The notes: generated by a model from the sequence alone, not told the origin. DNA of 64,000 nt from Synanceia verrucosa (GCA_029721515.1 CM056570.1:3790533-3854532); one strand, 5' to 3'. Positions 1 to 10,010 are shown, numbered from the stretch's first letter. Made by a program: numbers and translations.

Positions 1-353
1 CATCACACTCTGGTTCACATGGGAGTCGGCGTTCACTGCCCTTGTCTGTCAGGTGAAATGACTCTCTTCTTCTTCTCCATTGTGGCCTCCTGCGAGGCTC
101 TTGACCTCTGGCTGGACTAGTCCCGGCCACTTTGCTGTGACAGTCCAAATGGATTGACTGGAGTGGACGACCTTCGTCATCCCCTCTGGACATCTGTGCA
201 CTCGCTCGCTGTCGACAATCAATCCGGTTCTCTAAACGGTTCGTGCATCCGGTCACCATGAGAGGGAGCTGAGATACTCCTGAATCTCTCGTCTTTAGTC
301 TTGTTCTGCTTGTTTTGTCTCTATCAGTCTTCTCTCATGTGTCCAACTTTCTC

Positions 354-376
354 AGTGTGTGTGTGTGTGTGTGTGT
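354..376. repeat. (GT)n microsatellite
   Basis: A run of about 11 GT units followed by a looser TG-rich tail to about 415. Dinucleotide GT/CA arrays of this kind are abundant in fish genomes. Confidence 0.95.
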
Positions 377-1172
377 TTGCATGCTTGCTTACTGTATGTG
401 TGTGTGCACATGTGCCTGTTTCCGCTCTCTGTTGTGGAACAAATTACAGCGGCTGGGGAGCCAAATGACTAATCAGTGGTACACAGATTAAAATCCAATT
501 GCTGCAATTTGAAGCCACACAGGAGTAGTATGGGAAATTAACTACTACAGTGTCTGCTCTGCTGTCTCCATCAGGCATACCTGTTAGATGTTGATCTTTT
601 AATTAGTGCAGCCCATTGAAACTTTAGGTCTGTTTGAAAAACAACACAACAAAACTGACAAGTGACACTTTATCCACATTAAAAAAGGTGTGTTTCTGTG
701 CAGTGCTAAATGCATCAATATCAAATGTAATCTGTTCACGGGAGACATTAAAAATGGCGAGCGAAGCTTGAGCAGAGCACAGTTGGTGGTTAATTTGCTC
801 ATATTCACCAGGAGGGACGTTAAGAAGATCAAGTGTTGCGTTTATGACGGGGCCGGGAGGATGGGATGTTGTCTGCAGCCACTCATTCACCATCGCTGTA
901 TCATCCCCTGCCCTCAATAACCACTTATCAACCACAGGCTAAAGTGGCCGTTGTGCCAGGGCTTACCGTCTCCAATTTGGAAATGGATTGAAAGTGCTGC
1001 TTGTTTATTTTAAACTACAGCCCAGCAGACAATTCATTTCACTTCACATAAAAAAAAAAAAACACATTCGGCGGGAGAATGAATGATGTGAATAATGAGC
1101 AAGCCCCGGCCAAGCCTGCTCAGCCCTGTAGGTGAAACCAGGCAAGTGACTCCCCTGCTTATTATATTAGGA

Positions 1173-1202
1173 TTTTTTTATTATTATTATTATTATTATT
1201 TT
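1173..1202. repeat. (TTA)n microsatellite
   Basis: A T run leading into about nine uninterrupted TTA units. Confidence 0.9.
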
Positions 1203-1969
1203 ACTTGCATGTACAGAAGTGCAATATGTGCTTAGACACAACACAAACGCTCGCCTGGAATAATCTCAATGGCAAAAAATAATCACATTTTGTCTGGGAG
1301 TGTATAAAATCCTGTTTGCATGGCTGCGGCGCGTGTCTTTTGTGTTTTTATGGCAGGCGGGAGATGTGCATGCAGGCTGTCGCCGAAACCAAAACAATTT
1401 CCCTGGAACATTTCGTTGGCAATGAACTGAAAACATGCCACGTTCACCTTTTTCACAGATGTGATACATTCCAGTTTGGGATCACGCACACTAAGGGCAG
1501 CCTTGTTTTCTGCTTTTTTGTTTGTTTGTTTTTTTTAAATGGTATCCTCATTGAGCAGCAGATCTGAACATACCTACGAGCTGCTAAAGCCCCTCTGGGC
1601 GTTGAGCATGTCCAGCTCCAGCACAGATGCTGTTAGCCTCCACTTTGTCTTCATAAACCCACTTCGCTAAAGTCCGGGCTGCTGTGTGGAGCTCAGGGAG
1701 TTTTCTAGCCCTGATCCAAGAGAGTCAATACTGAGTTTTTTCTGGATCATCTCCTGGAACTAAGCAATCACTCAGGTCTTGAGGAAATTTGTCACCACAC
1801 TCAAAAAAAATCCAAATTAGGTATCTGCTACATTAATCTAAGTGTAACATGTAGCTTCCACCATACACTGTACAGTCATGTTTTGTAGTTGAACATTATT
1901 AAGTAATGTTATTTTAGCGTGATGTGCAATAACTTAACATTGTGTAAATTAATTTATTAGATTCGTGTA

Positions 1970-2001
1970 CAACTCCAGAGCAGAAGGTGGCAGTAGTGAG
2001 C
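1970..2001 (+). promoter_or_regulatory. Promoter-like, CTCF-like GGTGGCAG site
   Basis: The stretch reads actccagagcagaaggtggc then agtagtgagc directly before an ATG. The core CAGAAGGTGGCAG is close to the CTCF consensus, with one clear mismatch. From memory, related 'aggtggcagtaatgc' strings occur often just upstream of fish gene starts. Its position two bases before a plausible start codon fits a short 5' UTR, but promoter function is inferred. Confidence 0.3.
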
Positions 2002-2068
2002 ATGTCAGGACTTTTAGAAACTTTACCTCCTGAAGTTCAAAACACGCTGAGAGTCGACAGTGAAGACA
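2002..2068 (+). CDS. Possible first coding exon, unknown product
   Basis: An ATG at 2002 opens 22 codons beginning MSGLLETLPPEVQNTLR, then D-S-E-D. It ends at a donor-like site, GACA|GTAAGA, with GT at 2069. The peptide has balanced composition, no low complexity, and looks like a normal soluble N-terminus. Without splicing the frame would continue 11 more codons to a stop ending at 2101. The sequence after it is AT-rich with TTAGC/GCTAA words, as in fish first introns. I do not recognise the protein, and no matching second exon (phase 1) was found downstream. It could be a real small gene, a duplicated first exon, or chance. Confidence 0.28.
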
Positions 2069-2101
2069 GTAAGATAAGTCCTTTACTTAACTTAAAATAA
2101 C

Positions 2102-2447
2102 TTTGACTTCAAAATAAACCACTGCACAGAAATGTCGCATAACTTGTTATTGTCCGCTCTATAATTTTGAACGATTAATTTCGTCACTGAATGTTTTCGT
2201 AGTGTGCTCACTGATCATAGCAGCATTCGTTGCTGTGGTTAGCTACTTAGCATTTGCATCGCTTGCTAAATGAGCTTATTATCATTGGGTGGAAATAACT
2301 TAACAATTTTTTTATGTTTACCCAACAAATTACTATTTTGAGTTCATTCATTCAGCTGCTGAATCTGCATGTCCTTGGACTGTCAGATGAAACAGGAGAA
2401 CCCAGAGTGAATCCATGCTATCAGGTTTTTCAAAATAAATTGGCATT
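2102..2447. other. AT-rich noncoding sequence
   Basis: AT-rich sequence with scattered GCTA/TTAGC words between the possible first exon and the SINE. No further exon was seen. Confidence 0.5.
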
Positions 2448-2600
2448 TGGGGTTCGATCCCCCACTCCTACTGTCTACAAGTCGTTGTGTTCTTGAGCGA
2501 CACATTTAACCCCCAACTTGCTGCCCATCGCTTTGTCTAGCAGCCCACTGCCTCTTTTAAATGCAGAGGACAAATTTCATGTACATACTTGGATTTATTT
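2448..2600 (+). mobile_element. tRNA-derived SINE fragment
   Basis: It contains a near-perfect Pol III B box, GGGTTCGATCCC, at about 2451-2462. The typical teleost SINE body follows: 'gttgtgttcttgagcgacac', then 'agcccactgc', then 'aaatgcagaggacaaatttc'. That combination is characteristic of a SINE family common in spiny-rayed fishes. The tRNA-like A-box half upstream is degraded or missing. The orientation is plus. Confidence 0.7.
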
Positions 2601-2836
2601 GACATTAAAGGTTGTTTAATATCACACAGGGTCACTTTTCGGTCGCTGTAAACCCACGCTTAATGTCGTGAAAACCACTTAGGTTTAGGAAAAAGCAAAA
2701 TGTTTTGACTAAAAACTACTACATTTATACAGCAAATTTTAATGTGAAAGTTAAATTTAACAAACAGCGGTCTCATGAATCATAGACTTGTGTTTACTGG
2801 ACCCATCCTGTCTACCAGATCTGCTTCTTTCACTCT

Positions 2837-3290
2837 TTAACTCTTTGAGTGCCATTGACGTATGTATACATCAAAGTGGTTTTTCAGCAGCAGGTCACCA
2901 ATGACGCTCTCACACAGCCTGTGAGTAATGATGGGGCTTCTGGGAGATGTAGTCAGAGCATAAAGAGACGGTATACACCACAGAGATCAAAACAGGAAGT
3001 GGAGACAATCGAGATTAGAGAGCAAAACAAACAGAATCTGGACAAAAAGTGGTGATTTTGGTGAAAGTGTCCTCTACTCTACCTCTGATAAAACAAGAAT
3101 GGAACAAGATAAAAACAAACTTTTTTTTCATGATGAAATAGAGAGTCTCTTCTTTCATTTGAGCTATTCAGTGTTTTCAGAGACATAGTACAAAATATTC
3201 TGTTGGTCTAGAAATATGACTCAAAATGGGCAAAAACGCTGGAACAAGACACTTTCTGTTTTATAAAACAGCTGTCACTCAATGAGTTAA
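2837..3290 (+). mobile_element. TTAA-flanked MITE, copy A (full length)
   Basis: A 454-bp element bounded by TTAA at 2837-2840 and TTAA at 3287-3290. The terminal inverted repeats are ctctttgagtgcca at the left and its near-complement ...tgtcactcaatgag at the right. TTAA target duplication points to the piggyBac superfamily, and the element is non-autonomous with no transposase frame. This is the most complete of nine related copies and serves as the local reference. The middle contains a 67-codon open frame that recurs in other copies because the DNA is similar; I do not regard it as a gene. Confidence 0.8.
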
Positions 3291-4547
3291 GAGTGTTGTG
3301 GTTTGACATTTTTGTGTTGGCCTTTATTGGAGTACATGGATTCTTTTTTGGGTTGAGGCAGACTGAACTTACTTGAAGTTGCTCAGAAGATCGTCAACCG
3401 TGTGGTTAGCTTGTATTTCCAGCATTGATCCAGGAAAAGGATTTTATGAGCTGATCAGAGACTGAAGGAGATCCAGGTCTGTTATATGTAGTAGTCAGAG
3501 TTTTCTGTCCCGACCGCCTGCCTTACATCTACATGAAATAATGATTTCAGAAGGACATGATTATAAGGTTTTATTTAGTTGTATAGCCGTAAGGCACGCT
3601 ACTGTCAATAAATCATTAAATCAGTGTAGCTCGGGGCTCGGTCAAAGGACCATCCAAAAGCCATTACTCCAGATGGTGCATTAGGATGAATATCATTAGG
3701 ATGATATCATCCCCCACAGGTCCTTTCTTTCTTCTGTCATTTTCATCGTATTTTATGGCTGACCATCATGTCGCCATGATGGTATTTAACTTACAAAAAA
3801 TGTATTTTAATTTCTTGCATCTGAGCAGAAGAAGAAGAGGATTCCTCAGGCTGAGACATTTTCCTCCCCTCGCTTCTCTTCTCTTTTGACTATATTTCTA
3901 AATTTACCCGTCCATTAGCGGAGACGCAGGAGAAGACAGGGTTGCTCGAGCTTTTAACAAGGCTTCTTCTTCTTCTTCTCTTCAGTGTCATGCTCTACTG
4001 GCCTTCAAAACACGCAGCCCTCTTTTGTGTCTTTATTATAGCCGCTGCTGAAAGAGATGAGTTTGAGGTTATTGAGCATGTGTTGGCTGGCGTCAATAAA
4101 AGCTGAGCTGCAGTAGGTGCTGTCTGGAGGGTAGTAGGTGTGTGCGTGGAGTCATGTCCCAGTTATCTACCACAGATAATTGATGTGGACAAGCTCGACT
4201 GAAATCTCTGTGACAGCGATGGGCACGCCGAGCGCTCGCCGCTGATGGATGCCCACGTCAATCTCTCTGACCCCCCTTCATTCAAACGCACACACTCAAA
4301 GCTACGAGTCCTTTTCAACGGGGCACAAAAGGAGCAGTCTGATGGCACGCCGCCGCCAGCTGAGCTGTTACAGAACAGCGCTCAGAGGGCACCGAGGGGG
4401 AGGAGGAGGAGTAAGAAAAGGATAAGAGGTGGAGGGTGGAAAATATTGTGAAGGAGGGAGGATCTGAGGTGCGATATGAGGAGGAGGAGGATTGATGGGG
4501 ATGTATAAAAGTTGGAGGTGGTTCAAGTCAGCCTTCTTTGGTGTCAT
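3291..4547. other. Unique noncoding sequence
   Basis: No exon recognised. It contains a short (CTT)n tract near 3964-3983, a purine-rich GAGG stretch at about 4390-4500 and a 'tgtataaaag' TATA-like string at about 4501-4510 with no gene that follows it. Confidence 0.5.
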
Positions 4548-4589
4548 ATCTGCAAAAACTCCTCCTGTTGGTGACTCAGTGAGGTAGAC

Positions 4590-4702
4590 TTTCTACTTTC
4601 TACATGTTGTTTTTTCCTTGAGCGACACTAAATTCTTACCCAGCAGCCCACTGCTCCTAAAAAGCTAAGTATGGGTCAAATATAGAGGTTAAATTTCATA
4701 TA
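4590..4702 (+). mobile_element. tRNA-derived SINE 3' fragment
   Basis: It shares 'ccttgagcgacac', 'cccagcagcccactgctcct' and 'gggtcaaata...ttaaatttca' with the SINE at 2448-2600, in the same orientation. The Pol III promoter half is absent. Its 3' end abuts the start of the TA-flanked element at 4703. Confidence 0.6.
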
Positions 4703-5500
4703 CAGTGCTTCACAAATTTATTCATCTCACACATCCTCCAGCATCACTTTATTCAATTTAACTGAACTCTTTCTTCCTCACTGAGTTCCCTACTCTTCAC
4801 GATTTTGAACAGGAGTGACAAATTTAAACTGAATTCACTGTTTTAGACCCACATTTGAGCCAGAAATGAATCCAGAATAACAAACAACCACTAAAACATA
4901 TTTTTTTTGTTCAGGAATGAGAGGAAATAACTAGAATGTAACATCTGACTCAAAAAATACTAATAATGTGCTTTGATATTTTTTGCAAAAAAACAAAGGA
5001 AAATTTACACAACAATAATTTAATTTTAAAAATAAAAAAAATATTCAACTCAACTTCATTTATAAAGCCCTTTAAAACAACCACAGCTGAGTACAAGTGT
5101 TGTACATAATGCAACAAAAGGGAAATAAAAACAATTTAAAATGTATTAAGAATAATTAAAACAAAACAATAAATAAAACAAGCCATAAAACACTAAAACA
5201 GAGGTAGAGTCTCGTGTTTGGTTAAAAGCCAAGATAAAAATGAAAAAATAAATAAAATTAAAAAAAAAATAGAATAAAAATGTGTTTTAAGACGATTTTT
5301 AAAAATGGACCGTCTAATGTGGAGGAGGAGCTCATTCCATAGTTTTGGGGCGGCAACAGAAAAAAAAACATACATAAACATAACATAAAATACATAAAAA
5401 AATATTTTTAGCATTAAATATATCATTTTGATTAAAGAGCTTGCACATACTGGTGGATTAATATATTTAGTAATCAGTAATACTGTTAATTTAGAGTTTA
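4703..5500 (+). mobile_element. TA-flanked (Tc1/mariner-type) MITE, copy 1, interrupted
   Basis: It begins TA|CAGTGCTTCACAAATTTATT, a typical TA-flanked terminal repeat. It shares 'aatttaaactgaattcac', 'atccagaataacaa' and 'ggaaataactagaat' with the copy at 36500. It shares 'atcattttgatta' and 'gcacatactggtggatta' with the copies at 29366 and 36500. The middle is interrupted by another repeat (about 5045-5370). The right terminal repeat is not recognisable. Confidence 0.6.
5045..5370 (+). repeat. Interspersed repeat of uncertain class, copy 1
   Basis: It starts 'ttcatttataaagcccttt' and ends near 'ctcattccatagttttgggg', with an A-rich middle. A second copy is at 10645-10835. I recall such 'tttatatagcgctttacaa ... 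gagctcattcca' repeats in many fish genomes but cannot assign the class. Confidence 0.5.
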
Positions 5501-5580
5501 AGAGATTTGTTACCAATGCATGTACCTGTATGTATGTATATAGAACAATTGAAATATTACCAGAACATGATGAAGCAGAA

Positions 5581-5584
<4 letters not shown>

Positions 5585-5636
<52 letters not shown>
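5585..5636. repeat. (TA)n microsatellite
   Basis: An uninterrupted run of 26 TA units. Such tracts can extrude cruciforms and are prone to assembly length error. Confidence 0.97.
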
Positions 5637-5639
<3 letters not shown>

Positions 5640-5903
5640 CCATAGACAAGCAATATGATACTGATACTATAAATAATGCAACTGTTTTTATGACTGATCA
5701 TCAGTGGCTGAAAGGAGAATATAGAGGGATGTAAAAGCAGAAGAGGACAAGGAGTGTTTTTGTGATGTGAAGCTGGGAAGCTGCTTAGCATTCCTACTCC
5801 CTCTCACACTCACTCCAACTTTAGAGCTGGCTCAGCAGAGAGCACATAGATGTTAAAGTGGCGTGATTAATTTAGGATGCAGTGAGCTTTTTTTGGCCGG
5901 AAA

Positions 5904-5905
<2 letters not shown>

Positions 5906-5945
<40 letters not shown>
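5906..5945. repeat. (CA)n microsatellite
   Basis: About 20 uninterrupted CA units. Confidence 0.97.
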
Positions 5946-5946
<1 letters not shown>

Positions 5947-6231
5947 AGCATCTGAATGGAGGTAGTAGTTGTGGAGAGAGAGAGAGCGGTGGCCTTTCAA
6001 AGTGAAATTTATCCTTACGTAATATCCATCACAGTGACGTGTCAGTGTGACGTGTGGAAAACTCCAGTCGGCTCTTATCAAAAGGGCACAGCTGTAACGT
6101 CAAGTCAAGATGCTTTTTATGTCAAAGTAAAATGAACGAAAAGACGTAAAGGTTTAGCTCGAGTTAACGCTGGAGACTGGAGCTAACACCTCACCAAAGG
6201 TTTCAGCCATGCAAGCAGCTCCGTGACGCCG

Positions 6232-6295
6232 TAACAAAGCACGGCGTTAGCTATATGCTAACATGCTTATAGTGACAATGCTAACATGTCTTTCG
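6232..6295 (+). repeat. GCTAAC-rich teleost repeat, left part
   Basis: The words 'ttagctatatgctaacatgc' and 'gtgacaatgctaacatg' match from memory the first half of a very common fish repeat. The expected continuation resumes only after the minisatellite, at about 7100. Confidence 0.55.
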
Positions 6296-7075
6296 TGGTT
6301 AGGCATTGATCTCAACTTTTAAAGTTTAGACATTGACTTCTACTCGTTAAGGCTATTAACCATGACTCATTAAGGTCAGACATTTAATCCCAACTCGTTA
6401 TGGATAGGCATTAACCTTGACTCGTTAAGGTTAGGCATTGATCTTGACTTGTTAAGGTTAGGCATTGACCTTGACTTGTTAAGGTTAGGCATTGACCTTG
6501 ACTTGTTAAGGTAAGACATTAAACTTGACTTGTTAAGGTAAGACATTAAACTTGACTCGTTATGGTCAGGCATTCACCTTGACTTGTTAAGGTAAGACAT
6601 TGACCTTGACTTGTTAAGATTAGGCATCGATCTTGACTTGTTAAGGTAAGACATTAAACTTGACTTGTTAAGGTAAGACATTAAACTTGACTCGTTATGG
6701 TCAGGCATTCACCTTGACTTGTTAAGGTAAGACATTGACCTTGACTTGTTAAGGTTAGGCATCGATCTTGACTTGTTAAGGTAAGACATTAAGCTTGACT
6801 TGTTAAGGTAAGACATTAAACTTGACTCGTTATGGTTAGGCATTCACCTTGACTTGTTAAGGTAAGACATTGACCTTGACTTGTTAAGGTTAGGCATCGA
6901 TCTTGACTTGTTAAGGTAAGACATTAAGCTTGACTTGTTAAGGTTAGGTACTGACCTTGACTTGTTAAGGTAAGACATTAAACTTGACTTGTTAAGGTTA
7001 GGCATTAACTATGACTCATTAAGTTTAAACGTTGACCTTGACTCGTAAAGTTTATTCGTTGACCTTGACTCTTTA
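6296..7075. repeat. 27-bp minisatellite, 29 units
   Basis: There are 29 consecutive units of about 27 bp. A common unit starts aggttaggcattgaccttg and ends acttgtta. Edge units are diverged: one is 23 bp, one is 28 bp, and the first and last few differ at many sites. Central units are nearly identical. The reverse strand is open through several units and gives a repetitive serine/asparagine peptide, which is an artefact of the 27-bp (nine-codon) period. The array sits inside a known teleost interspersed repeat. Confidence 0.95.
6509..6913. repeat. 135-bp higher-order repeat, three copies
   Basis: Inside the minisatellite, five distinguishable 27-bp units form a 135-bp block that occurs three times in a row: 6509-6643, 6644-6778 and 6779-6913. 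Units start in the order aggtaagacattaaac, aggtaagacattaaac (with ctcgtta end), tggtcaggcattcacc, aggtaagacattgacc, aggttaggcatcgatc. Blocks 1 and 2 differ at one base and blocks 2 and 3 at two bases, so the block duplication is recent. Confidence 0.93.
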
Positions 7076-7089
7076 CCTTTGAGAAACGA

Positions 7090-7345
7090 CCCCTTTTAAC
7101 TTAAGAACCATCTTAGTTTAGTGTGTTATCATGCTAACATTTCCTAATTAGCACAAGGTGCAGCTGTGGCTAATGGTAATTCAATTTAAACATTAAATTT
7201 AAATTTACTGGTAATTAGTCCAAAAGCAAAAATATTAGAAAAAAAAATATCTGTTAATCAAAGAGACAATTGATCCTGATGGGGAATGAATTACACAGTA
7301 ATCCATCAGATAGATGTCAAGATTTTGTTGATAAAGCTGACATGT
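7090..7345 (+). repeat. GCTAAC-rich teleost repeat, right part
   Basis: 'ccatcttagtttag', 'catgctaacattt', 'ctaattagcac' and later 'gatcctgatggggaatga' follow the order of the familiar fish repeat started at 6232. The interruption is the minisatellite, so that array seems to have grown within this element. Confidence 0.55.
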
Positions 7346-8021
7346 TCAGCTCAAGCAATCTTTGGTGCATCTCTTTCTCTCTGTGTCTCGCAGTTTCCTT
7401 ATTATCTTCTTCCTGATGGTGCTGGTGAAGGCAGATTGGGGCTTAGCTGATTGGGCAAACCCAAAGGGACAGATGAATTAAGCAGCACTCAAGACTCATA
7501 CCTGCTTTCACACATTACTGACTGCCTGCCGTCACTGTCTGCTGGCTTCCTGATGCTGCACTATAACACATCAAACCTACACTGACCAAGAAAACAAACA
7601 CACGCATTGACACCTCAGTCCAGGAGGAAGTGTACGAACGCCCACTGGTATTTCCGGAAAGAAACCCGGTGGAGCAGCGTATGCGATGGTGGTGGTGGTT
7701 TTGGTGGCGACAGCATTGGTGGGCCCTACGATGAGAATTGGACCTCTCTCCTGGCGTGGGTAGCATTCGTATTTTCGCTGCCATGGGTGCCTGCGGTGCA
7801 GTGCAGGGCTGGTTGGCAGGCTCTGGGAAAAGGACCCATCTGTTGTATGAGATTATTTCATACCAGATACAGCACAGGATGTCACCTGTTTGGAGGCACT
7901 CAGGGGAGGCGGGATTATGGAGAGGAGGGTAGTATGTGTGGTTGTTGGTGGAGGGGAGTGTGGAGGTGAATTTCACAAGACAACATGAGTTCTCATCCTG
8001 TCTAGTTGTATTCAAGCGTGT
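7346..8021. other. Moderately GC-rich noncoding sequence
   Basis: There are overlapping open frames on both strands at 7515-8015, the longest with 166 codons on the minus strand. The plus strand has W/G/V-rich frames from a GGT/GTG-rich stretch at 7685-7720. No domain, splice-site chain or homology is recognisable. I leave it uncalled. Confidence 0.45.
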
Positions 8022-8410
8022 TTAACTCAATGAGTGCCAGCCCTTTTATACAACAAGAAGTGCCTTGTTCCAGCATTTTTGTCATATTTCTAGACCCACA
8101 GAATATTTTGTACTATGACTCTTTTTTTTTGTTTTTATCTTGTTCCATTCTTGTTTTATCAGAGGTAGAGTAGAGGACACTTTCACCAAAATCACCACTT
8201 TTTGTCCAAAATCCGTCCGTTATGTTCTCTAATCTCGATCGTCTCCACTTCCTGCTTTGATCTCTGTGACGTAAACCGTCTCTTCATGTCCCAACTACAA
8301 ATCCCAGAAGCCCCAAAAATACTCACAGGCTGTGTGAGAGCGCCCCCTTGTGCCTGCTGCTGAAAAACCACTTTGACGTATTTATACGTCAACGGCGCTC
8401 AAAGACTTCA
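8022..8410 (-). mobile_element. TTAA-flanked MITE, copy B
   Basis: A reverse-oriented copy. It begins TTAA then ctcaatgagtgcca at 8022 and ends at 'ggcgctcaaagacttca', where the terminal TTAA has decayed. It has an internal deletion of part of the 'gaaatagagagtctc' region. The subterminal palindrome is well kept at 8373-8392: ttgacgtat-tt-atacgtcaa. Confidence 0.75.
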
Positions 8411-9054
8411 TGTGTATATTTATCTGTCAACGTATGAATGTGTTCGTAGTCCACCTTTTCAGGAGAAGACACCTCCTTTAATGTTTAAATTGTGTCGCCC
8501 TCTGTGTTAATCATCTTCAATAATCTGAATTTGTTCTATTTTTAAACAATATATGTTGTTTATTGTAGCTTCAATGACTCAAAACACAGAAAAAAAAAAT
8601 CTCCCATTGAATCACCCATTCAGCTTCAACCTCCTCCCTACATGTTGTTCATAGCTCTTTGGTTTACAATAATGTAGATAACATACACATACATACATTT
8701 TCCTGATACATAAATGACAGAATTGCTAAACAGTGTATTGTATCAGCCTGACCTAAAATATCAAACTTTATTTAAAATCACAGTACCCATGGTAGATTAC
8801 AGCTGATGACAGAAAGTTTTATCCAAAGTAATAGCACAATTATAAAAAGGACTTATATTGAGATCCATACTTTAGAAGATAATTTAAACTAAAGGTTTGA
8901 GGCCTCCTGACTTGTTGATTAGTGGATGGCTAAACTGTTGGCTTCTTTACAACCTCTCTTATCATTTGGCTGCCCATGTTTCCTGATATCAGTAATGAGA
9001 AATTGTGGGAAAACTTCTGAGTCACGACCTCAATTGTAACAGACTGGAAGTTTT
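8411..9054. other. AT-rich noncoding sequence
   Basis: No gene or clear repeat is visible. Short A-rich runs only. Confidence 0.5.
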
Positions 9055-9130
9055 CATAAGATAAGATTAGATAAGATTGAACTTTATTCAGGGAAATTCT
9101 TTCACAACAGTTGCAATACACGGGGAAAAA
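9055..9130 (+). repeat. AGATAAGAT-type retroelement tail remnant
   Basis: 'ataagataagattagataag' runs into 'attgaactttattcaggga', a signature of 3' tails of fish retroelements ('actttattgatcc...'). It is short and diverged. Confidence 0.35.
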
Positions 9131-9370
9131 GTTTGGAGATTTAGAAGATATATATTTCTTTGAATGTTTTACTGTCGAAGTGAAGGGTAAAAAATCAAGT
9201 GTGAAAAGACAGAGCAAGGCATAACCTCAAAGTACCGCTGACTGAGTCGGACCTTCGGACGTCGGACGTCAAGGTTAGAGTGATGCACCGCCTGCATCCT
9301 AATGGCTGTAAAACAGAAACCCTGCCTGCAGGTGATGAATGAGTGTCAGGTCAGGAGGGAAGGAGAATAG

Positions 9371-9389
9371 AGGAGGAGGAGGAGGAGGA
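9371..9389. repeat. (AGG)n microsatellite
   Basis: About six AGG units within a purine-rich stretch. Confidence 0.85.
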
Positions 9390-9960
9390 AGATGAATTTT
9401 GGCTCCAGAGATGTAGCCCACATGACGCTCAGGCACAAACCTCAGGAAGCCGTAACCCCTTAACTCCACCATCTGTGGCTCAGAGGTGGGAGTGTGTAGT
9501 TTGTGTGCACTTTCCAGTAGTTTTCGTGAGTTGGCCATGTACTATTTAGATATATCTCTGTGATTATTATTAAGTTATTTTTAATAAAACATATTTTAGC
9601 ATGCATGTGCCGTGCACGCTGCAGTTGTTGCGATACAAGTGTTGAGCTGTGTTATTTTTGTGTTTGCCTACATACCTGTATGCACACACTCAGCACCTCC
9701 ATCACCTCTTGCACCTCCTCTGAGAAGAACAGATGGGAGAACAGGAGAGAGGGTTCCCACGTCCGCACCTCCGCCTCGTCCAAACTCACCCCATGGCAGC
9801 CCATCCGTCCTCCACCCAGCCAGAACCGCCGTGACTCAGCCAAAACACACACACACACCTATGCTGGAGCACACACACTCACAGATATAACAGGCCAAAC
9901 TCGTGCACACAAAATACACATTCATGCCCAAAGCCACAAATTCACATGCAAACACAAACA
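9390..9960. other. Noncoding, CA-rich stretch
   Basis: It contains several short CA runs (about 9840-9960) that create the long open frames in this interval (up to 168 codons on the plus strand). The translations are C/H/T-rich as expected from CACA, and are not believed. Confidence 0.5.
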
Positions 9961-10010
9961 CATCGTTGGCTCGCCGGCGCAGCTCTGGACAGCCGGCGAG
10001 CCAAATGATG
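9961..10010. other. GC-rich inverted repeat (hairpin)
   Basis: The left arm ttggctcgccggc (9966-9978) and the right arm gccggcgagccaa (9992-10004) are perfect complements. They are separated by a 13-nt loop, gcagctctggaca. Past a small internal loop, catc (9961-9964) pairs with gatg (10007-10010). The stem is far more GC-rich than its surroundings. Function is unknown. Confidence 0.8.

Larger units (their letters stand above)
1..1969. other. Unique noncoding sequence
   Basis: No exon or recognisable transposon is visible. All open frames here are under 110 codons and overlap frames on the opposite strand. It contains a (GT)n tract, a poly-A run near 1050 and a (TTA)n tract. It is probably intronic or intergenic. 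Confidence 0.6.

Noticed and set aside
2849..3055. Recurrent peptide with QRSKQEVETIEIREQ in several places (also near 8192, 40385, 47031, 51114)
   Set aside because: It marks copies of the TTAA-flanked MITE. The frame is short, broken differently in each copy, and there is no sign of transposase motifs.
6376..6573. Repetitive minus-strand peptide with NKSRSMPNL repeats
   Set aside because: A by-product of the 27-bp unit, which is a multiple of three. Units outside this part introduce stops.
6296..7075. Telomere-like or CRISPR-like array
   Set aside because: The ttagg words are part of a 27-bp unit, not TTAGGG repeats. Units are contiguous without unique spacers, so it is neither telomeric nor CRISPR.
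7515..8015. 166-codon minus-strand frame with a signal-peptide-like stretch (MRVFVFLVSVGLMCYSAASG) near its end
   Set aside because: The hydrophobic stretch is followed by only a few codons before a stop, and there is no good donor to continue it. The opposite strand has an equally long frame.
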